Part shown: one piece after another, positions 26,133-35,071 of the stretch
Layout of the letters: each line of letters starts with the position of its first letter
Position numbering within the stretch: the first letter of the stretch is position 1
Source: CAMNAO01 sp045605145
Lineage (GTDB): Bacteria; Bacillota; Clostridia; Oscillospirales; Oscillospiraceae
Assembly: GCA_045605145.1 (NCBI GenBank)
Contig: JAZUPH010000073.1
Coordinates: forward strand, 1-64,000
Length of the DNA stretch: 64,000 nucleotides
Direction of reading: 5' to 3'
The notes under the pieces: generated by a model
The model's input: only the letters and a program-made list of their open reading frames with translations
The model's database searches: none
What the model was told of the DNA's origin: nothing
Translations under genes and position numbers: made by a program

Positions 26133-27524
26133 ATGAAAAAGAAGAATCTGCGCTTTTTTGTCGCCCTGTGGGGCGGAAAGCTGTCAATAATACTGCTGAG
26201 GATGCTGCGGCGCAAGGCCTCCCATTTCCCGGGCGAGCTGGCGCTGAAGATTTGCCCAGACTTCCTGCAGCGCATTGGGCGCCCCAAAACGGTGGTGTGC
26301 ATCACCGGCACCAACGGCAAAACCACCACCAGCAATCTGTTGGGCGACATCCTGCGCATTAACGGCCGCAAAATCACCCACAACAGCTACGGCAGTAACA
26401 CCCCCACCGGCATTTCCGCCGTCCTTTTGGAGAATGCGGACCTGCTGGGCAGACCGAAGAACGACCTCGCCCTGCTGGAGACGGATGAGCGCGCATCTAT
26501 CCATGTGATGCCCTACCTGAAGCCGGACATACTCATGGTAAACAATATGCTGCGCGACACCTTTAAGCGCAACGCCCACCCAGGCTTTATCGCGTGGATC
26601 CTGTCAAAGGCCACCCCCGCCGAGACCAAGATCATCTATAACGGCGACGATCCGGAGTGTTACAGCATCGGCCTTGGCATCAATGAGCGCAGCAGCTTCT
26701 CGGTAGTCTGTCCCGATTTCGGCGGCTATCGGCCGGACAGCTTTGAGGAGCACCCCATCTGCCCCCAGTGCGGTCACGAGCTGGAGTACACTTTAAGGCG
26801 CTACAACCACATCGGTCTGCACCGCTGCCCCGGCTGCGACTGGGCTCCCCCTGCCCCGGACTACGCACTGACAGCGGTGGACAAGGAGTCCAACACCTTT
26901 ACCATCAATGTAAAGGGCGAGGAGCGTACATATAATCTTATAAACGACAGTCTGGCAAACCTTTATAACTTCACCGCCGCAGTATCCGTGCTGGACAGCA
27001 TGGGGCTGAGTGATGAGGAAATCCGATGCGGCTTTGAGAGTGCACAGATCGTCGCCTCCCGCTTTAAGCACTATGATGTATGCGGCCGCAGTGTATCCAT
27101 GCTGCTCACCAAGGGGCAGAGCCCCGTGGCCTGCAACAATATGTTTGGCTATGTCACAGCCAAGGACGAACCCGGCAAGCTGTTGGTGCTGATGCTGGAC
27201 GATGAGCATGACGCGGCAAACGATGTTGAGAATATGTGCTGGCTGTACGACTGCGACTATGAACGCTTCTGCGATCCGTCCATTGAGCATCTTATCGTCG
27301 CCGGGCCCCGCTGTCTGGATCAGAAGCTGCGGCTCATGATCGCGGGCGTACCGGAAGAGAAGATGACCGTTCTGGACAGTATTGGAGCCGTCACACAGCA
27401 GGAAGAGCTGTACAAGGCCCAGAACATTTATTTCCTTTATGACATTTTTTCCGACAGCAGCGCAGAAAAACTGCGCCGCGCCATGGAAGAAGAGCTTAAA
27501 AAGAGAGAGGGGGACAGCATCTGA
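26133..27524 (+). CDS. murT: Mur-ligase family protein MurT-like (lipid II isoglutaminyl synthase subunit)
   Basis: 463 residues. A short N-terminal hydrophobic segment is followed by the Mur ligase ATP loop TGTNGKTTT (59-67), a zinc ribbon with Cys210, Cys213, Cys232 and Cys235 (CPQC...CPGC) and the C-terminal DUF1727 domain. In known pairs MurT activates the alpha-carboxyl of D-Glu in lipid II and GatD supplies ammonia. The segment expected to carry the aspartate that completes the glutaminase triad reads NDVENMCWLYDCDYE (363-377), which departs from the usual D-V-S-W pattern. It overlaps the next gene by one base. Confidence 0.85.
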   Translation: MKKKNLRFFVALWGGKLSIILLRMLRRKASHFPGELALKICPDFLQRIGRPKTVVCITGTNGKTTTSNLLGDILRINGRKITHNSYGSNTPTGISAVLLENADLLGRPKNDLALLETDERASIHVMPYLKPDILMVNNMLRDTFKRNAHPGFIAWILSKATPAETKIIYNGDDPECYSIGLGINERSSFSVVCPDFGGYRPDSFEEHPICPQCGHELEYTLRRYNHIGLHRCPGCDWAPPAPDYALTAVDKESNTFTINVKGEERTYNLINDSLANLYNFTAAVSVLDSMGLSDEEIRCGFESAQIVASRFKHYDVCGRSVSMLLTKGQSPVACNNMFGYVTAKDEPGKLLVLMLDDEHDAANDVENMCWLYDCDYERFCDPSIEHLIVAGPRCLDQKLRLMIAGVPEEKMTVLDSIGAVTQQEELYKAQNIYFLYDIFSDSSAEKLRRAMEEELKKREGDSI

Positions 27525-28240
27525 TGGCAGTTGTTGAGTTCCTTTATCCCGGTGCCGGCAATCTGTACGGTGAGTCGGGCAACAATGCGTATCTGAGGGC
27601 AAGGCTGCAGGATGCACTGTTCGTGACGGACACCATGGGAAATGAGCCTTGGTTCGTGCAGAATACCCCCAATATGATCTTTATGGGATCCATGACCGAG
27701 CAGGCGCAGGAGGCATCCGTCCGTTTGCTCACGCCGTATAAGGACAGGCTGTTTGAGCTTATTGAGGGCGGCTGCGTGGTCATCGCCACGGGTAACGCGT
27801 GGGAGATATTTACGCAGGAGATCTGGTTCAAAAACGACGACAGGCATGTACCCTGCCTGGGGCTTCTGCCCCTTACGACACAGACGGACTATTTTGCCCG
27901 CAACCACGGCAAGGTGCTGGGCAAGTATAGGGATCTGAATATAGTAGGATACCACGCACGCTTCTCTCAGGTGTTCGGGGATGTCTCTCAGATGGCTTTT
28001 ATTGATGTTTTAAAGGGCGAGGGCATGAACAAGGACAGCGCCGTGGACGGCGTGCGATACAAGAACTTCTTCGGCACTCATCTGCTTGGTCCCATGCTGC
28101 CCACCAACCCCGATTTGACAGAGTACTTATTGAAGCTGGCCGACATACATGAAGCTGCACCCCAGCCGCTCTTATCTGCGGCGATGGATGCAAAGCAGCG
28201 CCGTCTGGAAGAGTTCAGCAAGCCGGGGATGAAATACTGA
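27524..28240 (+). CDS. GatD-like glutamine amidotransferase domain without catalytic cysteine
   Basis: 238 residues. The GatD frame is clear: LYPGAGNLYGESGN at the start, IFMGSMTEQAQ in the middle, and FFGTHLLGPMLPTNPDL near the end. At the nucleophile elbow, where active GatD has AICGGYQ, this protein reads VIATGNAWEI, so the cysteine is Thr89. The histidine normally placed in GTYLHGP is also displaced (GTHLLGP, His186). The fold and MurT partnership probably remain, but glutamine hydrolysis looks lost. It starts inside the murT stop codon, indicating a coupled complex. Confidence 0.85.
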   Translation: MAVVEFLYPGAGNLYGESGNNAYLRARLQDALFVTDTMGNEPWFVQNTPNMIFMGSMTEQAQEASVRLLTPYKDRLFELIEGGCVVIATGNAWEIFTQEIWFKNDDRHVPCLGLLPLTTQTDYFARNHGKVLGKYRDLNIVGYHARFSQVFGDVSQMAFIDVLKGEGMNKDSAVDGVRYKNFFGTHLLGPMLPTNPDLTEYLLKLADIHEAAPQPLLSAAMDAKQRRLEEFSKPGMKY

Positions 28241-28241
28241 T

Positions 28242-29036
28242 ATGGCAAATGATAAGCTGCGCCCCTTTGAGGGCTTTACAAAAGAGGATGCGCTGAACAT
28301 AAAGTGGCTGTTGTGCGACATTGACGACACCATTACCACTAACGGCAAGCTGACCAAGGCATCCTACGGAGCACTGTGGGACCTGCACGAAGCGGGCATC
28401 GGCCTTATCCCGGTGACGGGCCGCCCCGCCGGCTGGTGCGACATGATAGTGCGCGAATGGCCGGTGGACGCCGTGGTTGGCGAAAACGGCGCCTTTGTAA
28501 TGTACTTTGACGGACCTGAGCTCAAGCGCTATCTGCACCCAAATGTCGCGCCCGATGCGCAGGAGCGGCTGGTAAAAGTGCGCGATGCCGTTCTGTCCGC
28601 CGTCCCGGGCAGCCGCGTTGCCAAAGATCAGTTCTGCCGCATATATGATCTGGCGGTTGACTTTGCGGAGGATGAGCCCCGGCTCCCCCTGTCCGCGGCG
28701 GAAGAGATCAAGGCCGTGTGCGAAAGTTTCGGCGCGGTGGCAAAAATAAGCTCCATACATGTTAACGCGTGGTTCGGAAGCTACGACAAGGTGAGCATGG
28801 CACAAATGTTCTTTAAGAATGTACTCGGCATCGGAGATATGACCGATTGTGCCATATTCTTCGGCGACTCACCCAACGATGAGCCAATGTTCCGTCTGCT
28901 GCCTATGAGTTGTGCAGTGGGCAACATCCGCCCATTTGTCAGCCGTATGTCACACCTGCCCTCTTGGGTGACCGACGGCTGCGGCGCCGAGGGCTTTGCA
29001 GAGGCTGTCTCCCACATACTGCGTCTGCGCGCCTGA
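28242..29036 (+). CDS. HAD-superfamily hydrolase (Cof/IIB type)
   Basis: 264 residues, starting one base after the preceding stop. The nucleophile motif is LLCDIDDTITTNGK with two aspartates; motif II is PVTGRPAGW; the late motif is FFGDSPNDEPMF. The large cap between about residues 90 and 190 fits the IIB class of sugar-phosphate phosphatases. The substrate is unknown. Co-transcription with the MurT/GatD-like pair suggests a cell-wall-precursor link, which is inference from position only. Confidence 0.85.
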   Translation: MANDKLRPFEGFTKEDALNIKWLLCDIDDTITTNGKLTKASYGALWDLHEAGIGLIPVTGRPAGWCDMIVREWPVDAVVGENGAFVMYFDGPELKRYLHPNVAPDAQERLVKVRDAVLSAVPGSRVAKDQFCRIYDLAVDFAEDEPRLPLSAAEEIKAVCESFGAVAKISSIHVNAWFGSYDKVSMAQMFFKNVLGIGDMTDCAIFFGDSPNDEPMFRLLPMSCAVGNIRPFVSRMSHLPSWVTDGCGAEGFAEAVSHILRLRA

Positions 29037-29085
29037 AAGCTGCGCCGGCACGGCGTACCCTTAATATAACTAAATAACTAACAAT

Positions 29086-29124
29086 ACCGGTTGGTTCCGC
29101 TTGAGCAGGACCAACCGGTTTTTA
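29086..29124 (+). terminator. Terminator after the HAD gene
   Basis: ACCGGTTGG pairs with CCAACCGGT around a central imperfect extension, followed by TTTTTATATT. Confidence 0.85.
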
Positions 29125-29228
29125 TATTATCCGCTCCCCTGCATCCCTGTATCACGGCGCAAGCCAAGTTCGGATGACACCACATCGTCTTATGTCAAGC
29201 TGCAGCCAAATATGACAAAAAGCCCCAT

Positions 29229-29313
29229 TGTGGATAGATTGTGGAAAGGTATTTCAGGAATTTAAAGCACTTTCCACATGCTGTTTACATAATACGCCCG
29301 TCTCTGTGGATGC
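29229..29313. promoter_or_regulatory. Second cluster of DnaA-box-like sequences
   Basis: In the 29125-29469 gap four near-consensus boxes occur: CTATCCACA (minus, 29229-29237), CTTTCCACA (minus, 29240-29248), CTTTCCACA (plus, 29270-29278) and GCATCCACA (minus, 29305-29313). None is a perfect TTATCCACA. Farther right, TTGCAA (29359) and TATAAT (29380) with a short 15-base spacer may be the promoter of the LysM gene. No reading frame of note lies in the gap. Confidence 0.35.
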
Positions 29314-29469
29314 CTGAATTTTTTAAGGAAAAATATTCGGAAATTTTCCACTTTTGTGTTGCAATTTGAACAATTATATTATAATATGTTCATACTCACC
29401 TAAAAATTCCCACCGTTATGTAAATCGGTATTATTGTCAAAAGTCAATTTCAGGGAGGTTTAAGGAACC

Positions 29470-30855
29470 ATGAAGAAGAAGATTTTCGGCTTATTGCTCG
29501 CTGTGTGCCTTCTGGTAAGCGTCGTACCCATGATGGCATCCACCGCTTCCGCCACCGGCGACAGCATTGCCTATTATCTGTACGGTCACACTATGCAGAA
29601 GGGCGAATCCGTACGCGGCGTGTGCAACGCGCTGGGTGTGGATTTCTACGCCAACGACAAGCTCATCCAGGATATTAACGGCATCACCAACTACTACTAT
29701 GTTACTGCCGGCAGCATCGTGTACATTCCTGTCAGCACACAGCCCGCCAGCGGTCCCTACTACACCGTGTACGCACACATCGCTGTAGCCGGTGACACCA
29801 TGTACAAGCTGTGCAAGAGCTATGGCATCAACTATGCCCAAAATCTTGAGCTGCTGAAGATCCTCAACAACAGCCGCAACCTGTCCAACATCGTAAAGGG
29901 CAAGGTCGTGTATCTGCCCGTATTCACCGCAGCGGGCACTGCCGGCGGCGCAACCCCCGGTACCGGTACTACCACTCCCACTACCCCCAGCACCCCCACT
30001 ACTCCTACTACTCCCAGCACTCCGACCACTACCCCCACTACTAAGCCCACTACCGGCACTGTTGTCTACTACCTGGCTTCCCACATCATGACCGCAGGCG
30101 AGACCGTAAAGGGTGTTTGTGATTACTACGGCGCTGATTTCGCCGCCAATGAGGCGTTCATCCGTCAGCTCAACGGCATCACCAATTTCTCCAATGTTCC
30201 CATCGGAACCCTTATCTACTTCCCCGTTACCACCAAGCCCAACACCGCTACCCCCTACTATGCAGTAACCGCACACGTGGTCGTTAGGGGCGATACCGTG
30301 TACAAGCTGTGCAAGGCCTATGGCGTGGACTACGGCAAGAATCTCGAGCTGCTGAAGATCCTCAACAACAGCCGTAATCTGTCCGTTATCTCCGTGGGTG
30401 ATGTGATTTATCTGCCCATCCTCAACGGCTCCGGCTCCACCGGCGGCACCACTACCCCCACCACGCCTACCACACCTACTACTCCCACCACTCCGTCCAC
30501 TCCCACAACATCTACCGTGACGATCACCATCCCCAGCACTGCCGCTTCCGAGGCAGCGACTGAGGCAAAGATCGCGGCTAACGGCGACACCGTCTCCGCC
30601 TATATCAGGATCGACAATCAGGACGGCAAGCTGGTGTGTACCCTTACCAGCACAGAGCCTACCAGCGGCAACTACTTCATCGTTGTCAGCCATACCATTA
30701 AGTACGGCGACACCGTTGGCGGCATGTGCAAGGCCTACGGCATCGACTACAACACCAACAAGGCTCTGATGCAGGTGCTCAACAACACCAATAATCTGGG
30801 CATGATCTACTCCGGCGATACCTTCTTCATCCCGGTGTATGTTGTGGCAGACTGA
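29470..30855 (+). CDS. Secreted protein with five LysM-like repeats
   Basis: 461 residues with a signal peptide (basic start, hydrophobic core, cleavage near ASTASA at 23-28). Five LysM-like units lie at about 36-88, 99-151, 200-253, 264-317 and 403-457, each with the pattern GDT...K.YG......L..LNN...L....V.YIPV. Two Thr/Pro linkers (TTPTTPSTPTTPTTP) separate them. The first two units and linker are duplicated as a block of about 500 bp, seen in near-identical DNA around 29840 and 30341. LysM domains bind peptidoglycan or chitin-type glycans. There is no catalytic domain, so this is a wall-bound binding protein of unknown purpose. Confidence 0.85.
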   Translation: MKKKIFGLLLAVCLLVSVVPMMASTASATGDSIAYYLYGHTMQKGESVRGVCNALGVDFYANDKLIQDINGITNYYYVTAGSIVYIPVSTQPASGPYYTVYAHIAVAGDTMYKLCKSYGINYAQNLELLKILNNSRNLSNIVKGKVVYLPVFTAAGTAGGATPGTGTTTPTTPSTPTTPTTPSTPTTTPTTKPTTGTVVYYLASHIMTAGETVKGVCDYYGADFAANEAFIRQLNGITNFSNVPIGTLIYFPVTTKPNTATPYYAVTAHVVVRGDTVYKLCKAYGVDYGKNLELLKILNNSRNLSVISVGDVIYLPILNGSGSTGGTTTPTTPTTPTTPTTPSTPTTSTVTITIPSTAASEAATEAKIAANGDTVSAYIRIDNQDGKLVCTLTSTEPTSGNYFIVVSHTIKYGDTVGGMCKAYGIDYNTNKALMQVLNNTNNLGMIYSGDTFFIPVYVVAD

Positions 30856-30871
30856 TACATACGCAAAACTT

Positions 30872-30906
30872 AATGAGGGGGATGGAAATCCCCCTCATTT
30901 TTGTGT
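30872..30906 (+). terminator. Terminator after the LysM protein gene
   Basis: Perfect stem AATGAGGGGGAT / ATCCCCCTCATT with GGAA loop and TTTTTGTG tail. Confidence 0.9.
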
Positions 30907-30946
30907 ATAATCTCCCCATCAAATCTTCCTCACTTACGGAGGGTGC

Positions 30947-31612
30947 ATGATAAACATTCTATTCGAAGACGAACATCTTTTGATATGCGAAAAACCGGCC
31001 GATGTCCTGTCAGAGGCAGACGGCAGCGGCAGGGATATCCTGTCCCTTATTGCGGCACAGACCGGTCAGCAGTGTCTTCTCGTACACCGCCTTGATCGCG
31101 GCACAGGCGGCGCGATGCTTCTGGCAAAGAATAAGGCCGCAGCAGCCAAGCTGTCCGCGCTCATTCAGGGACGGGAATTTCACAAAGAGTATCTGGCAGT
31201 TGTAAGCGGCGTCCCTAATGAGCCGCAGGGTGTTTTCAAGGACCTGCTGTTTAAAGATGCCCGCAAAAACAAAAGCTATGTTGTCACCAGACAGCGCAAG
31301 GGTGTGAAAGAGGCATCACTGGAATATCGGCTGCTGTCCACCGATGACAATGGCGGGAAGCCCGCATCCCTTGTGAAAATACTACTGCACACCGGCAGGA
31401 CACATCAGATTCGCGTGCAGTTTGCCGCGCGCAAAATGCCCCTGTTGGGTGATGGGAAATACGGCAGCACCGTTAACGGCTGCAGTACCGCGCTTTGGAG
31501 CCATTGCATCGCCTTTAGACATCCTGGGACGGGCGAGGATATTTGCGTGTACTCACACCCGCCGAAAGAGTATCCATGGCATTTGTTTAAAATTGATACC
31601 GATACTAAATAA
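30947..31612 (+). CDS. RluA-family rRNA/tRNA pseudouridine synthase
   Basis: 221 residues, with GGAGGG before the ATG. The catalytic aspartate is Asp50 in LLVHRLDRGTGGAML, and the C-terminal HTGRTHQIRVQFAARKMPLLGDGKYG is typical of the RluA/RsuA fold. There is no S4 domain, so it is the short type. The exact uridine target cannot be told from sequence. Monocistronic, convergent with tmcAL. Confidence 0.9.
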   Translation: MINILFEDEHLLICEKPADVLSEADGSGRDILSLIAAQTGQQCLLVHRLDRGTGGAMLLAKNKAAAAKLSALIQGREFHKEYLAVVSGVPNEPQGVFKDLLFKDARKNKSYVVTRQRKGVKEASLEYRLLSTDDNGGKPASLVKILLHTGRTHQIRVQFAARKMPLLGDGKYGSTVNGCSTALWSHCIAFRHPGTGEDICVYSHPPKEYPWHLFKIDTDTK

Positions 31613-31617
31613 CAAAC

Positions 31618-31653
31618 CAACACCCTGCCTGTTTACTATGCGGCAGGGTGTTG
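31618..31653. terminator. Convergent terminator between rluA-type gene and tmcAL
   Basis: CAACACCCTGCC pairs perfectly with GGCAGGGTGTTG around a 12-base loop; flanking T-runs are weak. Confidence 0.65.
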
Positions 31654-31683
31654 TGTGTAGATTGAGTTATTTAACCCCAATAT

Positions 31684-32868
31684 TTACAGCATTACAGGGC
31701 TTGTGGTCCACTCCTGTCCGCCGGTGCGGCGAGCTTTGGCAGGCAGGGCAAGCGTGTAAAGGTCGGTAGCCGCGGCCTCAAGCTCAAATACCCGCTCGGC
31801 ACGGCCGCCAAGTCCGCGTACCGCGGCAGGCTTTGTAATGACAGGAACAGAGGGCGTGCAGCTTTTGAGGATTTGGCGTCCCCGTTCATTCGCGCCCAGA
31901 ATACTAACATACGGCGGAGTTCCGTCTGCGTCACCGGCTTTTAATCCCAATGCCGCCCACAGCAACATCCGGCGGATACGCGCCATGGGGTAGCGCTTGG
32001 TTTTCGCCGACTCGCACAGGTCGTTTAATGTGGATGCGGTGCGTGCGCAATTCATAAGGCGGCGGCCGAAACCCTCTTCCCCGCCGGGAAGGGCGTCCCA
32101 CGCGGCTTCACTAAGACCGCGAAGGCGGGACAGTATCGCCGTTTCCAGTTCATTCAGGGTCACGGGACCAAAGCCGTCTGAAAAGGCTGCCGAGTATATT
32201 CCCGACGCGGCTGAGGGGATGTAGGGCGTAATACCCCCGCCCTGTGACAGAATTTTGCGCAGCATGGTGGCAGATGCACTGTCGCCGTCGGCAGACAGCT
32301 CGTCATGCCCCGCTCCCTGACGAGGGACGGGTAGCGGCTGTACCGCGTATCCAAGGGCAATAGAGGCCGCGATATATTCCGCGCCCAAAAGGTCGTTGGG
32401 ATTTTTAAGAAGCCGGGCATCCGTGCCGGCAAGCCGCTCCGCCGCGAGCTGGCGCGCCGCACCGTAGGTGCTGCCGGAGCGCACATATTCCTTTATCCTA
32501 AGCTGCATTTCCCCGGAGGACAGCACCCGCGCCAGACGGCACAGGGCATCGGCATCGCCGGATTCACTGCCGAAGGATATTGTATCTACCCCCAAAGATG
32601 CCATAAGCGCAACGCCACCACGGGCAAATCCTTCCGCCGAGCTGAGCGCCCAGGGAAGCGGTAGCCCCACTACAAGGTCGGCCCCACAGCTGAGCGCGGC
32701 CTTTGCGCGGATATGCTTCGGCAGAATTGCCGCATCGCCCCGCTGGACGAAATTGCCGCTCATCACGCAGACAACGGGAGCGCCGCCGGACAGCCGCTTC
32801 GCCTCGGCGATCTGGTAGGCGTGGCCGTTATGAAAGGGGTTATATTCACAAATAATGCCGACCGGCAT
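31684..32868 (-). CDS. tmcAL: tRNA(Met) cytidine acetate ligase TmcAL
   Basis: 394 residues from the ATG preceded by GGGCGGTG. The nucleotidyltransferase-type ATP site IICEYNPFHNGHAYQI and the conserved CVMSGNFVQRGDAAILPKH are diagnostic for the former YlbM/DUF795 family, which uses acetate and ATP to make N4-acetylcytidine at the wobble position of elongator tRNA-Met. The C-terminal half is longer and less conserved. Confidence 0.9.
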   Translation of the reverse strand: MPVGIICEYNPFHNGHAYQIAEAKRLSGGAPVVCVMSGNFVQRGDAAILPKHIRAKAALSCGADLVVGLPLPWALSSAEGFARGGVALMASLGVDTISFGSESGDADALCRLARVLSSGEMQLRIKEYVRSGSTYGAARQLAAERLAGTDARLLKNPNDLLGAEYIAASIALGYAVQPLPVPRQGAGHDELSADGDSASATMLRKILSQGGGITPYIPSAASGIYSAAFSDGFGPVTLNELETAILSRLRGLSEAAWDALPGGEEGFGRRLMNCARTASTLNDLCESAKTKRYPMARIRRMLLWAALGLKAGDADGTPPYVSILGANERGRQILKSCTPSVPVITKPAAVRGLGGRAERVFELEAAATDLYTLALPAKARRTGGQEWTTSPVML

Positions 32869-32907
32869 ATATTCACCGCCCTTGTGGGTAAAATAAGGCA
32901 AAAACAC

Positions 32908-32936
32908 TTGTACCAAAAGCAAAACTGTGGTAAAAT
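32908..32936 (+). promoter_or_regulatory. Promoter of ackA
   Basis: TTGTAC, 17 bases, TAAAAT, giving a leader of about 80 bases that contains a small GGGC/GCCC hairpin. Confidence 0.65.
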
Positions 32937-33027
32937 TTAGAATTGGTAACAGATGGGCGCTTAATGCCCGATTGATATTCTTATTTTACAGTTTTTTATA
33001 ATACTTTGCAAGGAAGGAACAAAGAAA

Positions 33028-34236
33028 ATGAACGTACTTGTTGTCAACGCAGGAAGCTCCTCCGTCAAGTATCAGCTTATCAACATGGATGACGGCTCCG
33101 TCATGGCCAAGGGCCTGTGTGAGCGCATCGGCGGTACCGGCGGTATGGGCCACATCACCCACACCCCCATCGCAACCGGCAAGGGCAAGTTCTCCAGCGA
33201 TATGGACTTCCCCACCCATGCTGAGGCTATCTCCGCTGTTCTGAATCTGCTGGCGGACAAGGAATACGGCGTTGTGGAAAATATCGCCGACATCGACGCT
33301 GTCGGTCACCGCGTGCTGCACGGCGGGATGGAATTCACCGCCAGCTGCATCATCGATGATAAGTGCATCGCCGCTATTGAGCGCTGCATCCCTCTGGGCC
33401 CCCTGCACAACCCCGCAAACCTGCTGGGTATCAAGGCCTGCCAGGCCGTTATGCCGGGCGTTCCCCAGGTCGCTGTGTTTGACACCGCTTTCCATATGAC
33501 TATGCCCCCCGTCGCTTACAGATACGCCATCGACAAGAAGTATTATGAAGAGGATCAGGTCCGCCGCTACGGCTTCCACGGCACCAGCCATCGCTTCATC
33601 GCCGAGAAGGCAGCCGAGGTCGCAGGCGGCAACGTCCATCGCCTCATCAACTGCCACCTGGGCAACGGTTCCTCCCTGTGCGCCATCGTGGACGGCAAAT
33701 GCGTCGACACCACTATGGGTCTGAGCCCTCTGGCAGGCGTGCCCATGGGCACCCGCTCCGGCGATATTGACCCCTGCGTGGTCGAGTATCTGTGCACCAC
33801 CCACGGCTACTCCGTCAGCGAAGTGCTGAGCATCCTCAACAAGAAGTCCGGCGTTCTGGCTCTGAGCGGCAAGTCCTCCGACTTCCGTGACCTTGAGGCC
33901 GGCGCTCTCGAAGGCGACGAAGACTGCCAGCTGGCTCTGGACAAGTTCGCTTACGAGTGCCGCAAGTACATCGGCGCTTATGCTGCGGCTATGGGCGGCG
34001 TGGATATGATCACCTTCACCGCAGGCGTTGGCGAGAACTCCGGCGAGATGCGTGAGCGCATCTGCAAAGGCCTTGAGTACATGGGTGTGGAAATTGATGC
34101 CGAGGCCAACACCAAGCGCGGCGACGTGCTGGACATTACCGGCAAGAACAGCAAGGTCAAGGTCATGGTCCTGGCCACCAACGAAGAGCTGATGATCGCC
34201 AAGGATACCGAAGAGCTGGTTAAGGCCGCCAAATAA
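33028..34236 (+). CDS. ackA: Acetate kinase
   Basis: Interconverts acetyl phosphate + ADP and acetate + ATP, 402 residues. The signatures NVLVVNAGSSSVKYQL at the start, RYGFHGTSHRFI in the middle and FTAGVGENSGEMRERIC near the end are all present. Its pta partner is not adjacent. Codon usage is strongly biased to C/G-ending codons, suggesting high expression; it is expected to give ATP at the end of fermentation. Confidence 0.97.
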   Translation: MNVLVVNAGSSSVKYQLINMDDGSVMAKGLCERIGGTGGMGHITHTPIATGKGKFSSDMDFPTHAEAISAVLNLLADKEYGVVENIADIDAVGHRVLHGGMEFTASCIIDDKCIAAIERCIPLGPLHNPANLLGIKACQAVMPGVPQVAVFDTAFHMTMPPVAYRYAIDKKYYEEDQVRRYGFHGTSHRFIAEKAAEVAGGNVHRLINCHLGNGSSLCAIVDGKCVDTTMGLSPLAGVPMGTRSGDIDPCVVEYLCTTHGYSVSEVLSILNKKSGVLALSGKSSDFRDLEAGALEGDEDCQLALDKFAYECRKYIGAYAAAMGGVDMITFTAGVGENSGEMRERICKGLEYMGVEIDAEANTKRGDVLDITGKNSKVKVMVLATNEELMIAKDTEELVKAAK

Positions 34237-34299
34237 GGTGTTTCACGGCGTAAAGGCAAAATAATCTGTAATTTTGGGCGGATTTCGGGGCAAAAGGCC

Positions 34300-34328
34300 T
34301 TGACATCCGCCCATAATGATGATATATT
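34300..34328 (+). promoter_or_regulatory. Promoter of rplU-rpmA
   Basis: Consensus TTGACA, 17 bases, TATATT. Confidence 0.85.
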
Positions 34329-34334
34329 ATCAAG

Positions 34335-34408
34335 GCCGCTTTGAAAGGGTAACAAGTGGGTACGCCCCGCCCGGGATAGCGTGACTCTAAAAATCAAGAG
34401 GTGTAAAG
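34335..34408 (+). ncRNA. Probable L21 leader
   Basis: The transcribed stretch between the promoter and rplU (CCGCTTTGAAAGGGTAAC, GTGGGTACGCCCCGCCC, GGGATAGCGTGAC) is G/C-rich and position-equivalent to the Firmicutes L21 leader, an autoregulatory element. The fold was not confirmed. Confidence 0.4.
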
Positions 34409-34410
34409 AT

Positions 34411-34725
34411 TTGAAACTCGCAATCATTGAGACCGGCGGTAAGCAGTACCGCGTCGCTGAGGGTGACGAGATCTTCATCGAGAAGCTCGACGCCGAGGCA
34501 GAAGCCAACGTTACCTTTGACAAGGTTCTGGCTGTTATGAACGATGACGCCAACAACTTCGGCGCTCCCTATGTTGAGGGTGCTACCGTCACCGCTACTG
34601 TCGTGAAGAACGGCAAGGGCAAGAAGATCATCGTTTACAAGATGCATCCCAAGAAGAATTACCGCAGGAAGCAGGGCCACAGACAGCCCTATACCAAGGT
34701 TCGCATCGAAGCCATCAACGGCTGA
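34411..34725 (+). CDS. rplU: 50S ribosomal protein L21
   Basis: 104 residues beginning at a TTG with AGAGGTG six bases upstream; the frame opens earlier at a GTG but that lacks a site and would add ten atypical residues. The protein starts [25 protein letters not shown] in the frame (first residue fMet) and ends [18 protein letters not shown], typical L21. rpmA follows after 28 bases, with no prp protease gene in between. Confidence 0.96.
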   Translation: MKLAIIETGGKQYRVAEGDEIFIEKLDAEAEANVTFDKVLAVMNDDANNFGAPYVEGATVTATVVKNGKGKKIIVYKMHPKKNYRRKQGHRQPYTKVRIEAING

Positions 34726-34753
34726 TGCACCCGTAAATTGGAGGTAACATTGT

Positions 34754-35014
34754 ATGGCACATAAGAAAGGTATGGGTTCCACCAAAAACGGGCGCGACAG
34801 TAAGTCAAAGCGTCTGGGCCCCAAAAGAGCTGATGGTCAGTTCGTTCTGGCCGGCAACATTCTCGTCCGTCAGCGCGGCACCGCTATTCATCCCGGTGTG
34901 AACGTTGGCATCGGCAAGGATGACACCCTGTATGCAAAGGCTGACGGTATCGTCCGCTTCGAGCGTATGGGCAAGGATCGCAAGTGCGTTTCCGTCCGTC
35001 CCGCCGCTGAGTAA
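34754..35014 (+). CDS. rpmA: 50S ribosomal protein L27
   Basis: 86 residues: [20 protein letters not shown] at the start and [20 protein letters not shown] in the body. It lacks the MLxxNLQFFA-type N-terminal extension that many Firmicutes carry and cleave with the Prp protease; agreeing with that, no prp gene sits between rplU and rpmA. A strong terminator follows. Confidence 0.97.
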   Translation: MAHKKGMGSTKNGRDSKSKRLGPKRADGQFVLAGNILVRQRGTAIHPGVNVGIGKDDTLYAKADGIVRFERMGKDRKCVSVRPAAE

Positions 35015-35071
35015 TTGACGGCAAAGTAAACTAAGGGTAGCTGTTGAAGCGCCCCACATAGTTTGGCATTC

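Noticed and set aside
29960..30060. Short tandem repeats that could be mistaken for a CRISPR array or minisatellite
   Set aside because: They encode a Thr/Pro linker in frame, with no unique spacers and no cas genes.
29491..30693. A 400-codon minus-strand frame rich in Gly/Ser/Val
   Set aside because: Mirror image of the repetitive LysM gene; composition is explained by the Thr/Pro linkers on the other strand.
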